A DNA stretch of 64,000 bases from contig CAMZMU010000027.1 of assembly GCA_947311845.1 (NCBI GenBank), positions 76,794,825-76,858,824 on the forward strand, in the 5' to 3' direction. A program made the translations under genes and the position numbers. Below are positions 21,300 to 31,900 of this stretch, piece after piece; positions within the stretch are counted from its first letter, which is position 1; the number at the start of each line of letters is the position of its first letter. This stretch comes from Poa pratensis. Taxonomy: Eukaryota > Streptophyta > Magnoliopsida > Poales > Poaceae. A model generated the notes under the pieces. The model did not search any database, was not told the origin of the DNA, and saw nothing but the letters and a program-made list of their open reading frames with translations.

Positions 21300-22244
21300 A
21301 CGAGTGATACGTGTCCAACGTATCCATAATTTCTGATGTTCCATGCTTATATTGTATCAATTGCTACATGTTTTATTTACACTTCATAGCATTTTTATGC
21401 ATTTTCTGAGACTAACCTATTAACAAGATGCCACAGTGTCAGTTCCTATTTTCTGCTGTTTTTGTATTCCAGAAAAGCTATTCTGGAAATATTCTCGGAA
21501 TTGGACGAAACAAAAACCAGGTCCCTATTTTTCTGTCACGTACACGGAGTCCGAAGGAGACACGAAGTAGGGCACCGAGTCGGCCACACCATATGGCGGC
21601 ATGGCCCCACCTCCCAGTGCGCCGTGGCATGGTGTGGGCCCATCGGGTGCCCACCGACGTTGCCGCTTCGCCTATAAATTCACCTATTTGGGAAAACTCT
21701 AAAGACCCGAGTCATATTCCACGAAAAGTTCCAGAGCCGCCGCCGCCGTCAACCCTATCTCGGGAGGGTTCTGAAGCTCTCCCGGCACCCTGCCGGAGAG
21801 GGGAATCATCACTGGAGGGCTCTACATCGCCATGCCTGCCTCGGGAGTGATGCGTGAGTAGTTCATCCTTGGACTATGCACTAGTACAGAACGACACATC
21901 GGATACCCCTCTATGGCAACGGCAGGAGTTAGGCGACGGAAGAATGAGCTCCGCGCGCTGCCGTGAGTGCGCGCGCGCTAGTCGGTCGATGGGCCCAACA
22001 CAATGGTAACGGAGGGCGAAAAGATCTCTGTTGCTCATATCTGGGCAACGGAGGAAAAAATACCTCCGTTGCCGATATGACCACATCAGAAACGGAGATC
22101 GGTCTATCTCCGTTTCCCATGTGAAGGCCCATTAAGCGGTGCCGGTATTAATATCTTCCACTCCAGTGAGTCTCACTCTCAAAGTCTCACTCTCCCCAGT
22201 TCCTAACCCTAGCCGCACACGCTCTCCTCCTACTTCACCCATCG

Positions 22245-22821
22245 ATGGCGAACCCCTCCGGCGTCGACGGAAGTCAGGATGGAGCATCTTCCTCCTCCCA
22301 CCCTCCGAGGCGCAGCCCGGATCTCCCCTACAACTGGGGCGAGATCCCCGGCGACTGCGGTCGCCAGTTCATTCGGAGCCATCAAATCCCATCCGGATCC
22401 ACGGCGGTGGCGGCCACCGACGCCCGGATCTCGTCCTCCTCGGACGATGAGGACGAGGATCTGGAGGTCAGTCTCCTCCTCTCTCGCGCCGCCTTTGAGC
22501 GCGAGCGCGCTGACGGTGTCATTCGGGGCGTCTGCGATGCAGAGAGATATCCGTATCTCTGGCGCCGAGCACGCGATAGAAGCCGCCGAGGAGGCGTTGT
22601 TCCAGACGCAGCTCCGGACGGCCATATACCACTCTCTTCTCCCTGGCCAGGGCCCTGGGCCAGATGCGGCGGCGGCAGTGGTGGCGGCGGCGGCGGAGGA
22701 GGAGGAGGACGCTCCGGTGTTCGAGCAGGATGAGGTCTCCTCTGACGTCTCCTCTGGCAGTGGCTCCGACGCCGACGCCTGGGACGCAATCCGCGACGGA
22801 AAGCGACCCCGCCTCGCCTAA
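22245..22821 (+). CDS. CACTA-borne two-exon ORF (predicted 166 residues)
   Basis: An ATG at 22,245 (MANPSGVDGSQDGASSSSHP) opens exon 1 to 22,466, ending SSSDDEDEDLE. GTCAGT at 22,467 and GATGCAG at 22,536-22,542 bound a 76-bp GT-AG intron that joins both open frames in phase 0. Exon 2 (22,543-22,821) reads RDIRISGAEHAIEAAEEALF and ends in an acidic, Ser/Asp-rich tail (VSSDVSSGSGSDADAWDAIR) with a short basic DGKRPRLA end before TAA. The predicted product is acidic and probably nuclear (inference). I recognise no domain; it is not a transposase. It could be a captured host gene or a CACTA accessory ORF. Unspliced, the first frame runs into a Gly-rich string, which looks less natural. Confidence 0.5.
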
Positions 22822-22846
22822 GGTAAATGACCGCTCTTTTTACTAT

Positions 22847-23490
22847 GTATTTGCTCTGTTAGAGTATTTATTTAGCTTAGTTTGCGCTGTTTTGTAGCTC
22901 TGTTTAGGCATGTATTTACTCTGTTAGCTACTTAATTATTTAGATTGGTTAGCTCTGTTAGTTAGCTCTGTTCAGCTATGTATTTGCTCTGTTAGAGTAT
23001 TTATTTAGCTTGGTTTGCTCTGTTTTGTAGCTCTGTTTAGCTATGTATTTGCTCTGTTAGCTACTTAATTATTTAGATCGGTTTGCTCTGTTAGTTAGTT
23101 CTGTTCAGCTATGTATTTGCTTTGTTAGAGTATTTATTTAGCTTGGTTTGCGCTGTTTTGTAGATCTGTTTAGCTATGTATTTGCTCTGTTAGCTACTTA
23201 ATTATTTAGATCGGTTTGCTCTGTTAGTTAGCTCTGTTCAGCTATGTATTTGCTCTGTTAGAGTATTTATTTAGCTTGGTTTGCTCTGTTTTGTAGCTCT
23301 GTTCAGCTATGTATTTGCTCTGTTAGAGTATTTATTTAGCTTGGTTTGCTCTGTTTTGTAGCTCTGTTTAGCTATGTATTTGCTCTGTTAGCTACTTAAT
23401 TATTTAGATCGGTTTGCTTTGTTAGTTAGCTCTGTTCAGCTATGTATTTGCTCTGTTACTTATTTAGGTCCGTTTGCTCTGTTAGCTGCT
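22847..23490 (+). repeat. 133-bp minisatellite, about 4.8 copies, inside the CACTA element
   Basis: Full 133-bp units start at 22,847, 22,980, 23,113 and 23,311 with GTATTTGCTCTGTTAGAGTA (few substitutions). A half unit of 65 bp sits at 23,246-23,310 and a decayed partial unit at 23,444-23,490. Each unit is built of two related halves sharing CTATGTATTTGCTCTGTTAG. It starts about 25 bp after the ORF stop, just past AAGGTAAATG, which could be a splice donor, so the array may sit in a 3'-UTR intron. Confidence 0.92.
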
Positions 23491-25086
23491 TATCCCACTA
23501 CATTTTGCTTTGTTTACTGCTTATTGCCTCTGTTTATTAGCTTTGTTTGCTGTTTTTAACAAAAAATATTCGTTGTGTCAAGGGCTTGGTGGATGCTTGG
23601 TGACGATGCTGCTGCTGTGAAGACCTAGGAGCGGGTCTCCATACACGGTGCCGTCACCAGGAGCAGTACATTTTGCGCAGCAGGATGAAGACAGTAGATG
23701 TTCATCTGTCGGCCGTGAGGACATAGGAGCATAGCTCCAGCCACGCGCACTGATGAACTTTTGTATAGCAGGGCGTACAGGAATACGGTGACGACCGGGC
23801 GGCCGTCTAGTCGCATGGAGCAGGGCTCCATCGACGGCACAGCCCGTCACCGTGTTTTTTTGTTTTCCTGTAACCCTTATCAGAAACGGTGATTAGCAAA
23901 ACTCCGTGTCTAATGTTAAAGATATCAGAAACGGTTTATCACCTCCGTTGCCATTGAGCTCTTCACATCAGTGACAGGGTCGGGGACACAGACCCTTTCT
24001 CCGTTGCCGATGAGGTTTTTGGCCCGTTTCCGATGTGTCGTTCTGTACTAGTGATGGGTCCATAGTAGTAGTTAGATGGTTGTCTTCTCCTCTTGTACCA
24101 TCGTGTTTAGATCTTGTGAGCTGGCTATCATGATCAAGATCATCTTATTGTAATGCTACATGTTGTGTTTGCTGGGATCCGATGAATATTGAGTACACTA
24201 TGCCAAGTTGATTAATGATTTATCTTATATGTTATTTATGATCTTGCATGCTCTCCGTTACTAGTAGATGATCTGGCCAAGTAGATGCTTCTAACTCCAA
24301 GAGGGAGTATTTATGCCAGATAGTGGGTTCAGTCTCCATTTAATCTGGGGGAGTAACAGCAACCTCTAAGGTTGTGGATGTGCGGTTGCCATTAGGGGTA
24401 AAACAATGATGCTTTGTCTAAGGATAATTGTGTTGCTTACATTATGCACTTTACTTAATGTAATGATCTGTTGCTTGCAACTTAATACCAACGGGGGACA
24501 CATATGTTAACCTGAAGGTGGATCATTAGTCATAGATGATGTTGGATAACGGTCTATGTATCATGTTGTAATGCCCAAATAAATCTCATAATAGTCATCA
24601 TGTCTTGTACATGCATTGTTATGCATTCTCTGTTTTGTCAATTGCCCAGCTGTAATTTGTTTACCCAGCATGTTAGTTATTTATTATGGAGAGACACCTC
24701 TAGTGAACTGTGGACCCCGGTCCATTCCTTTACATTGATAATACAACCTACTGCAAACACTGTTCTTTTACATTCTCTACAAACAAACATCATTTTCCAC
24801 ACTATACGTCTAATCCTTTGTTTTCAGCAAGCCGGTGAGATTGACAACCTCACTGTTTCGTTGGGGCAAAGTATCTTGGTTGTGTTTTGTGCAGGTTCCA
24901 AGTCAACAGTCAGAACTTCCCCTTCAACACCACTTTTTCTGGCGCCATTGACACCTTCAGAAGTGTCTTCATCTCCTACTGGTTCGATAACCTTGGTTTT
25001 ATACTGAGTGAAAACTTGTTGCTACGCTCATCATACCTTCCTCTTGGGGTCTCCCAACGAACATGTGCTTTACACGTATCAATGAG

Positions 25087-25777
25087 GATTCTCCTTCTAG
25101 GCGTCAGGGAAAAGCTCCCTTCACATATGTGTCAATATATCCCATATAATTTACAAATGTTCAAAATTGAATATGAAAGTGAACACTAACCCGACCAAAC
25201 GCAAACAAGTGTATCTAATTATATTTGTCCTTAGTTGATTGAAAGTTTAATAATTTGATACAACAAAACAAATCTAATAATAGTCTTGTTTTGAAGATCT
25301 CTAGACGAGTAACATGCTGGTTTAGCCGGGTTATTTGTCCGGTATTTTTTTACCAGCGTTTACCATGATATTCAAGATTCAAACTTATTCGAAAGAGATT
25401 AAGCGTAGGTTAGTCCAAGCGTTTTTTTCGCTATGGCGATAAAGGAGGCGATCTAGGTTTCCGGCAGCGGCAGTTTTGTCCGGTGCACATCTGGCACCGT
25501 TGGCTTGTCCCCGTTAAGGGTTTCCTTCCTCCCGTCGCATTTTTCGACGGCGAGTTTTTCCGTCCCGTTCTGGTTGAAGTTTTTGAGTTGAGAGAGGCAG
25601 CGTGATCTGCTCTTTGTTTGGTCTGTGGGAAGTTTCCTAAGGGCTTGGCTGGGCTTGGCGGTTGGCGCCATGATTTGCAGCAAGGCTACGACGATCTACA
25701 TGTCGTCTTGGGGATCGGTTTGCTGTTCTTGTACGTCTGCGTTAGATTGTGCGAGAAAACGATCATCATCCGTATCA
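25087..25777. other. Unassigned stretch upstream of the LINE endonuclease
   Basis: AT-rich to 25,420, then GC-richer sequence (25,430-25,777) that runs into the LINE endonuclease frame. The latter may be LINE 5' leader or ORF1 debris. No recognised domain. Confidence 0.35.
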
Positions 25778-26068
25778 ATGGATCTTCTGAGTTTGAACTG
25801 CCGTGGTGGGGGCAACCCTCGGACAGTTCGTGATGTTGCGACTTTGGTTAAGTCGCATTCCCCTGCCATAATGTTTTTGTGCGAAACTAGACAGAAAGCT
25901 GACAAGATGAGAAGGCTTTGAGGACGCTTTGGCATGCGTGGTTTTGCTGGAAAAGACTGCGACGGTATGAGTGGTGGACTTGCTCTGTACTGGCATGAAT
26001 CCTTGAAGGTAACTGTTTAGGATGTAACAGATCGTTTCATTGACCTACTCATACAAACTGCTGATCAA
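25778..26068 (+). pseudogene. LINE ORF2 endonuclease (APE-type) N-terminal fragment
   Basis: From ATG 25,778 the frame reads MDLLSLNCRGGGNPRTVRDV and IMFLCETRQKADKMRRL, the signature start of plant LINE ORF2 exonuclease-endonuclease-phosphatase domains (LNCRG...N, FLxET metal-binding Glu). A stop at 25,919-25,921 is followed one frame over by FGMRGFAGKDCDGMSGGLAL and YWHES, then further stops. The endonuclease is cut after about 95 residues and no RT follows, so this is a dead, truncated LINE. Confidence 0.85.
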
Positions 26069-26165
26069 TGACGAAGGACGGAGAAACAATGAGGTCGGCG
26101 AAATCTACAGCATAAAAAGATTGATGCAAAAATGAAAGTTGTCTTGACACATTAATACTCTAAAC

Positions 26166-26400
26166 CTAATCATTTAGTAAAATGGAAATAACAACGTATT
26201 TAATTTTTAAATAGAAGGAGAACCTACAAAAACTTTCTTCAGACAAATTATACCTTTCCTCCCCTTTATTGTCCCGTTTCCCTTCCTGGCCATCTTCTTT
26301 TAGATGGAAGGCTCGAGCAGAGCCCAGCTTTAAATTAATAAAGCCAACTGGCCAAATGATCCACACATACATGAAGGTCTCCACCCACGACAGTTACAAA
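26166..26400 (-). other. Possible LINE 3'-end-like sequence
   Basis: On the minus strand GGCTTTATTAATTTAAAGCTGGGC resembles the 3' untranslated ends of grass LINEs (key part TTTATTAATTTAAAGC). No coding and no clear poly(A) tail. Low certainty. Confidence 0.25.
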
Positions 26401-26493
26401 CTAAGGCACACAATAGCACGAAGGCTATAGTCAGGGGGAGAGAACACCCTGAACAGACGAGCTAATACAAATAGGCCTAAGGCGGTAAAGATA

Positions 26494-27876
26494 CATGTCG
26501 TGGGATTGTCACGGCATGTGTTACCATATGGTAACTTTGAGTTGGGGGCCAGGCGAAACTGGTGTCAGGAAGATTGTTTAGCGCAGAGGGGACAAAGAAT
26601 TTACCCTGGTTCGGCCTCTCCATGGAGATAAAGACCAACTTCCAGCTACTCTATTATTAATCTCGATATCGATTAGGGTTACAATATTTCTCTCTCGTTG
26701 GACTTGTGAAATATGAAAAACCTCCCCTAAACTGAGACCCAGGACCCCTTATATAGGTACCGGGTCTCCTGGTGTCTTTACATGGTAATTCCGGGTTCTA
26801 CCCATACTTGAAATTTTCTCTACTTCTCCCTCTTCGTGACCTCCAAGTCTTGGACTCTATGACGTTTACCGCCTCCGGGTCTTCTAGATCTTTCCTTCTA
26901 TAGGCCGAGTTACCACCAGATGTTCCGGCCCAAGTCTGAATCCAGCCCATGATAAAGAAAGTAGGCCAAGCCCGGTCTCCTGCCTGACGGGTCTTCTTTC
27001 ACCTTCATGTGCATACCGGGTTATCTTTCCCCCAACATTAGCCCCCAGATTAGCTTGGATAACAGGATGGTAAATTCTTGAGATGTGTTGTGATCTTGAC
27101 GCCTTTTGCTCAAGCATTGCCATCCGGGCTATTCAAGTTAATCCCTGAAAACACAAATATATTTGCATGTATAATTCGTTAGTTTCAATAAACCTTTCAT
27201 CTCAAGGCCGGCTCATCTTGGCGGCCATTCTATAACCCGGATTTAGTCCCGAGTTTTCATACTGTAAACTTTGCTTCTCAACACTTAGTGAAAATTTCAT
27301 CATCAAGCATATGAATCGCCAGTCAACCTCGTAGTCAAAGATCCTATCTTTCTCTCTCCAAATCTATCTCCAGATATCGCAATCATGAATATCCCATTTT
27401 GTCTCTATATGTTTGTCGTTGACCACGGATCAAATATCCTTATCCCTACACTTTTTACCGTATTACCCCTGGTCAACCACCGTGCCTATATAAGGGATGC
27501 TAGGGTTTACCCCTGCATCACTTTCCCCATTTTCACCACGTGCACTTCATCTTCTTCCTCGGGCCGCCGCCATTTCCATGTCCAATCGAGCTCAAGATCA
27601 AGGTCGAGCACCGCTGCGCTCTCCTTCGCTCCATCCCATAAGGTAATGCTGCTAATTTTTCGCCGAATCGATGCCTAGTTCATTCCGCGTCTCATTCCCC
27701 TCAAGTCTGTCTTGAATCGCATCTGCTGTTCATCGAATTTGATTTTCCTTCCTTGTGTTCTTCGCTGTTCTTGCTCTGTTCGTGTTCTGTTCTTCGCAAA
27801 TTCCACTTCCGCTCCTCGTTTATCCCTGATTTATTTCCCTTTTTGATAGATTGATCCCTTCTCTCCCTCCGCATCC
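26494..27876 (+). other. Leader/LTR-like region upstream of a retroelement ORF
   Basis: Starts near TGTCGTGGGATTGTCACGGC, contains retroelement-type CCGGGT-rich text and CCCCCAACATTAGCCCCCAG, and runs into the ORF at 27,877 through a pyrimidine-rich 5'-UTR-like section. A possible 5'-UTR intron (GTAATG at 27,641; TTTTGATAG at 27,842-27,850) is compatible with plant splice sites. I found no PBS, so the region is unclassified. Confidence 0.35.
27486..27495 (+). promoter_or_regulatory. Candidate TATA box upstream of the retroelement ORF
   Basis: CTATATAAGG lies 382 bp before the ATG at 27,877 and is followed by a GC/pyrimidine-rich transcribed-looking stretch. It is the only well-formed TATA in the vicinity; there is no direct evidence of use. 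Confidence 0.4.
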
Positions 27877-28999
27877 ATGGGGAAAGAAAAAGTCAAAGCG
27901 GGTGGCCCCAAAGCGGCGAAAAAGACCCCAAAAGATGCATCTAGCTCCGGTGCGAGCAAAGCTGCTGCCCCGGTGAACTGGACGCGCTCGACTGCCTCCG
28001 AGCTAACAATCCAGACCTTCGTCGATCGAGGCGAGCTTCCACCCAAGAGCGAAATTGAATGGCGCGCTCTAGGAGAAGAGACCCGGCCTTCTCCTCGTGA
28101 AGGTGAAATTGTATGCCTCCTAAACCATGTGACCCGGGGCTTCCGTCCTCCCGGGTCCCTTTTCTTTCGCCAAGTATTTCAATACTACGGTTTCACTCCT
28201 CTAGATGTTGCTCCCAACTCCATTTTGAACATGAGCAACTATGTAGTTCTTTGTGAAGACTATTTGCAGATGGCTCCCAGCTTAGAGCTATTCTTAGAAT
28301 ACTTCTACTGCAATCCCTCTAGTAAAACCAAGTCATTAGGCCCTTACGGCGGCGTTTCTATCCAACGCCGTAAGACGGCAGATCTCCCGGCTCTCATGTT
28401 AGCCAGCCACCCTAAGGGGTGGCAACACACATACTTCTACTGCAAGGACACCTCCCCAACCACTGATGAGGCTCGTTACCCGGCCTTCCGTAATCCGGCC
28501 CTGGTATTCGTGGCCAAAATGAACAGTTATGCCAGTGACGAGAACCGGGTCCTGGTCAACCCCCTCCCCGCCCGGGTCAGAGCCCTGCTAGGTCATGGCC
28601 TCCGTGGCACTGATCTAGTGAAGTGCTGGATAGGTTGGATGATCCAGCCTCTCAGCATCAGGACCCAGCTGATCCATGAATATACCGGGTCAACCACTGA
28701 TGACCTGTGTTACTCGGAGGTAACACTCCTCGATACCCAGATTGTGAAGAATGCCAAAACCTTACTTGGCGAGAAGAAAACCGTGATCACTGAAACCGGG
28801 CTTGCCCCGTTTTATGTCAACCGTCCTGCTCCCACGGTAAAAACTCATTCCTTACTTCTATTCACTTACTCACTTTTCTCAGTTGTCTAGATGTTTCATC
28901 TTTCTACCTTATACAGGACGAGGCCTGGTGGATAGTGGATTACACTCCCAACCCTCTCCAGCTGATGAAGAAGCTGAGGCTTCTGAAGAAGAAGAAGGT
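27877..28999 (+). pseudogene. Retroelement ORF of the 'putative gypsy type transposon' (PF04195-like) family, interrupted
   Basis: ATG 27,877 opens 320 codons to 28,836. The start is Lys/Ala-rich (MGKEKVKAGGPKAAKK). Residues ~80-160 read FRPPGSLFFRQVFQYYGFTP, LDVAPNSILNMSNYVVLCED and FLEYF, the conserved core of plant PF04195-type proteins found in retroelements. A GT-AG intron (28,837-28,916, 80 bp, acceptor TTATACAG) leads in phase to exon 2, DEAWWIVDYTPNPLQLMKKL, which is cut at 28,999 by an LTR starting TGTAACG. The remainder is not in the window. It is probably a gag-like or accessory product; its exact role is unknown. Confidence 0.72.
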
Positions 29000-31900
29000 T
29001 GTAACGTCCCAAATTTTGTAAACAAGAAAAACTTTATTAAGTAAGACCCAAAATTTGGAACCAACAAAAACTTTTTGAGTTATGTTGTTTATGGATGTGT
29101 TTCACCCATGTTGCATTGTTTGACTTGTGTGGGTTGTGATTATGTGAATGACCTCTCTTGTCAACAACCTTGAAAAGTCAACCTAGTTATATTTTGACTC
29201 TTGTGATCAATGTTTTGACAAGTAAAAATGGTCCATAATATCTTCTCCTCTCATGTTTCTAACAAACTTCCTTTTACCTTGATGTTTTGATTTTAAGCAC
29301 CTACCCAAAAATCTATTCCTTGAGAAAATAAAAGTACTTCAATTTTACCTGTTTTTTTAAAACCATGGAGGACTATATAATAAGTCCTATTATATCTTTA
29401 GGTTAAGGTGTTGCTAGTATTTTCAAACTCTTATTTAAAAACTCTCAATCTCTACTTCTTTGGAAAGTATTACCAAGAAGTGGTTTAATGCTATTTCTAC
29501 CAAAAGCCTTGTCATGATCATGTTTGTCACCACATCACAAAAATGCTTGGTTATTTATCCAATTGTTTGTGTGCTTGGACTTTTTGGCTTATTTTTATCT
29601 GACTTGTGTATTATTTTATGAGTGTTCATGTGGTGTTGTTGAAGTAACATCAAGTGCACATAATTTGTTTTGGTATCTAAATGTTTGTTTTGCTTGTCTT
29701 GCCTGAGTGGATTGTGTTACCTCTAGTAGAATAGTTTAGTGTTGTTTTTACAAATTTTCTATAGAAAATATATCTTCACTCATGTTAACTTTTAGCTTTT
29801 CTAGAGCCTCACCTTTTGTTTTCTTTTGATCTTTTTGCAAATACAAAACCTCTAGTATCACCTACCCCACCTCTACTTTCCTTATAAAGCCTTCTTTAAG
29901 TTTAAAAAAAATGTTTGACCTCTCATGCTTGCTAGTTTTGAGTGCTACTTTATAAGGCGACCTTTTGTGCTTGTATAAGATAGCATTTTGCCATTTTTGA
30001 AACTAGTTTATGTTTGGACTTTACGACCTAAACTATGAAATATAAAGCTACACCTATATCTCCTCTAACCTTCCCATTTTAGTTTAGAATTTTTGGATTA
30101 CCCATCTGACTAAATCATCCTTGTCAACATAGCTAATCAAAATTGTGGATTCCTGCTTCAGTATTTTATAGCAAATTTTCACACTTGTTTTTATGCTATC
30201 TATCGATACTTTGGCCCATGCACCAATGCACGTCCCTTCTTGGACATGTGTTTGACACCCTTAAGCTTAGGTTGAACTTTTTCTGTTCGAAACCTTATTA
30301 TTCCATGCGTGCCTATGTGCCATCATAATACTGAAATTCTGGAAATCTGTCTTCTAACTCCATCAAAAACATGTTTAAACACTTGGACATCAGTCCCTAA
30401 CCCTCCCATCATTTCTTTACCCTCCTAGCACAAATTTTTACAGCATCTCAGGTGTGCCCATCACTGTAGCTCGAGAGAGGAAGGAAGAGAGAGGAAAGAG
30501 GTGGACGTGACCTTGCACACCCCCTCTTTTTGCAGCCCAACACCCAATCCCCCGGCCTCTCCCTTTCGTCATGATGGCCTCTAACCCCCTTGCCACGACC
30601 CTGACCAGCCCTAGTGTAGCCCTCCCCTCTGCTTCTTCTTTTATTATTCTATCGAGCAGGGAGCCGGCAGGAGACCTTCCCTTCATTACCTCACCCCCCT
30701 CCAACAGCCCCGAGCCAGTAGCAAGCATCCAAAGATTTCTGCTGCCTGCAATGATGCCCCTCCACTGTTTGGTTTAGCCAATGGCCTCTCAGTGGCCTCC
30801 CACTCCTCTGCCCACACCCGTGACACCCGAGCCGGCCTCCCTCACTCGTTTTAGCCACCGAGGCACCCTCTGCCCCTTCCAACCTTTCCCTTCCTTCTCT
30901 CCTCGCTCCCCTGCACCTCCCTGTGCACTCCCGAGCGAGCTCTTTCTCGGACTCGGCCTGAGACGGCCGAAAACCGCAGCTCGGAGCCCTTGGCTTGCAT
31001 GCAAGCTCGCCACCTACACCGTCCCTCAACCCGCCATTTTTGCGCCGACTTTCTCTCCTCCTCTAGCACTACCTCTGAGACATGCTCGTTTTGTTTTAGG
31101 GACACTGGAGCTGCTGCAGCCACCTCGTGTCCGTCGCAGGCGTCCACGACGTCGCGGTTGTTCGGGAGCTCTCCAACACGATTTGCATCCACCTCTGGCT
31201 ACCTCGACCCCCTGCACATCTCTTGCACACTCCCCGTCGCACCCAGCAGCCCCCACGGTGAGCAACTAGCAGCCCAGGTCGAATCCCTTCCTTTATTCAC
31301 GTTCTAGACTTTCAGAGGAAGAAGAATAACAGCTACCGTCGATTTTCGGATCAATGGTTGTGAGTGATTGTCCCTAGATCTGTTTCTGGGCTTTAGATCA
31401 AGATCTAAGGGTGACTTACCCCTTCAGCCTGCTGGATCTCGCCATGCGCCAGCCCAGCACGGTGCTGCCCAGCCTCCCTTCGAATCTGGCCCATTTAGTA
31501 TTTTTCCTTGTAGTTTTATTCTTTTTTGTGCAGATCTGTTTCTGTCCTCTTAGTTTAAATCAAAATGAAATATTTAAACATGGAATTTGTGTAAACAAAA
31601 AATCACAGTAGTAAATAAACAAGTTTAGAATCATGTCAAACTTGAATATCTGAAAAATATTAATTTTTGCGAGCATGAAAATTACTGCACTGCCACTGGT
31701 CTAAATCAAAGAACTATTTTTAACTTGAGTTTTATGAATCCAAAAATTATGAATCCAATTGTTCTGGAATTCTTGTGAGTGTAGATTTCTGTAGAAATTA
31801 ACCTCATATGTTTGTGATGCTTAGTTTTAAAATTGCATGTGTTTGAAGTTTGGACCAGTAGGGTTTTCTAGCATTTATCTGATTTTCTGTGAATAAGATT

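Larger units (their letters stand above)
1..22200. repeat. Copy A of a ~22.2-kb direct duplication
   Basis: This whole segment recurs at 41,842-64,000 in the same orientation, and the match is still running at the right window edge. Landmarks correspond one to one: retroelement pol, primer-binding site, LTR, LINE fragment, MITEs, Helitron ends and the CACTA left end. The coordinate offset drifts from 41,841 at the left to about 41,826 at 2 kb, 41,810 at 9.5 kb, 41,803 at 13 kb and 41,800 at 22 kb. Copy B is therefore about 41 bases shorter net. Most differences I checked are one-base changes in homopolymer length; a few are 2-3 base differences or substitutions. Whether this is biology or an assembly artefact is treated in the findings. 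Confidence 0.97.
21879..24053 (+). mobile_element. Non-autonomous CACTA element, 2,175 bp
   Basis: Terminal inverted repeats of at least 25 bp begin CACTAGTACAGAACGACACA and are perfectly matched at the right end (ending TCTGTACTAGTG). ATG at 21,876-21,878 and at 24,054-24,056 forms the 3-bp target duplication diagnostic of CACTA transposons. Subterminal (A/C)AACGG and CCGTTGCC motifs recur at both ends, including a hairpin GGCAACGGAGG...CCTCCGTTGCC near 22,040-22,075. There is no transposase coding; the element carries one small ORF and a 133-bp minisatellite. Removing it restores GGACTATG-GGTCCATAG of the LTR. Confidence 0.93.
21305..25081 (+). mobile_element. Solo LTR of a gypsy family, split by a CACTA insertion
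   Basis: The segment starts TGATACGTGTCCAACGTATC and ends CACGTATCA, with inverted TGAT/ATCA termini. The flanks ACGAG (21,300-21,304) and ATGAG (25,082-25,086) form a 5-bp target duplication with one mismatch. After removing the CACTA element the LTR is about 1.6 kb. It contains sequence typical of an abundant Triticeae gypsy LTR (GGACCCCGGTCCATTC, CTGTTTCGTTGGGGCAAAG). No PBS or internal domain follows, so it is a solo LTR formed by LTR-LTR recombination. Copy B (from 63,104) is cut by the window edge. Confidence 0.87.

Noticed and set aside
1..22200. Claim of a functional recent gene duplication
   Set aside because: The segment contains no convincing intact gene and the duplicate may be an assembly artefact, so a biological dosage interpretation is unsupported.
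22382..22789. Minus-strand Arg/Pro-rich frame in the CACTA element
   Set aside because: It is the antisense of the GC-rich spliced ORF and contains a poly-Pro run from GGC repeats.
30438..31310. Several 80-160 codon open frames on both strands
   Set aside because: They overlap in all readings in a GC-rich part of an LTR; composition is Pro/Arg/Ser-biased and no domain is seen.
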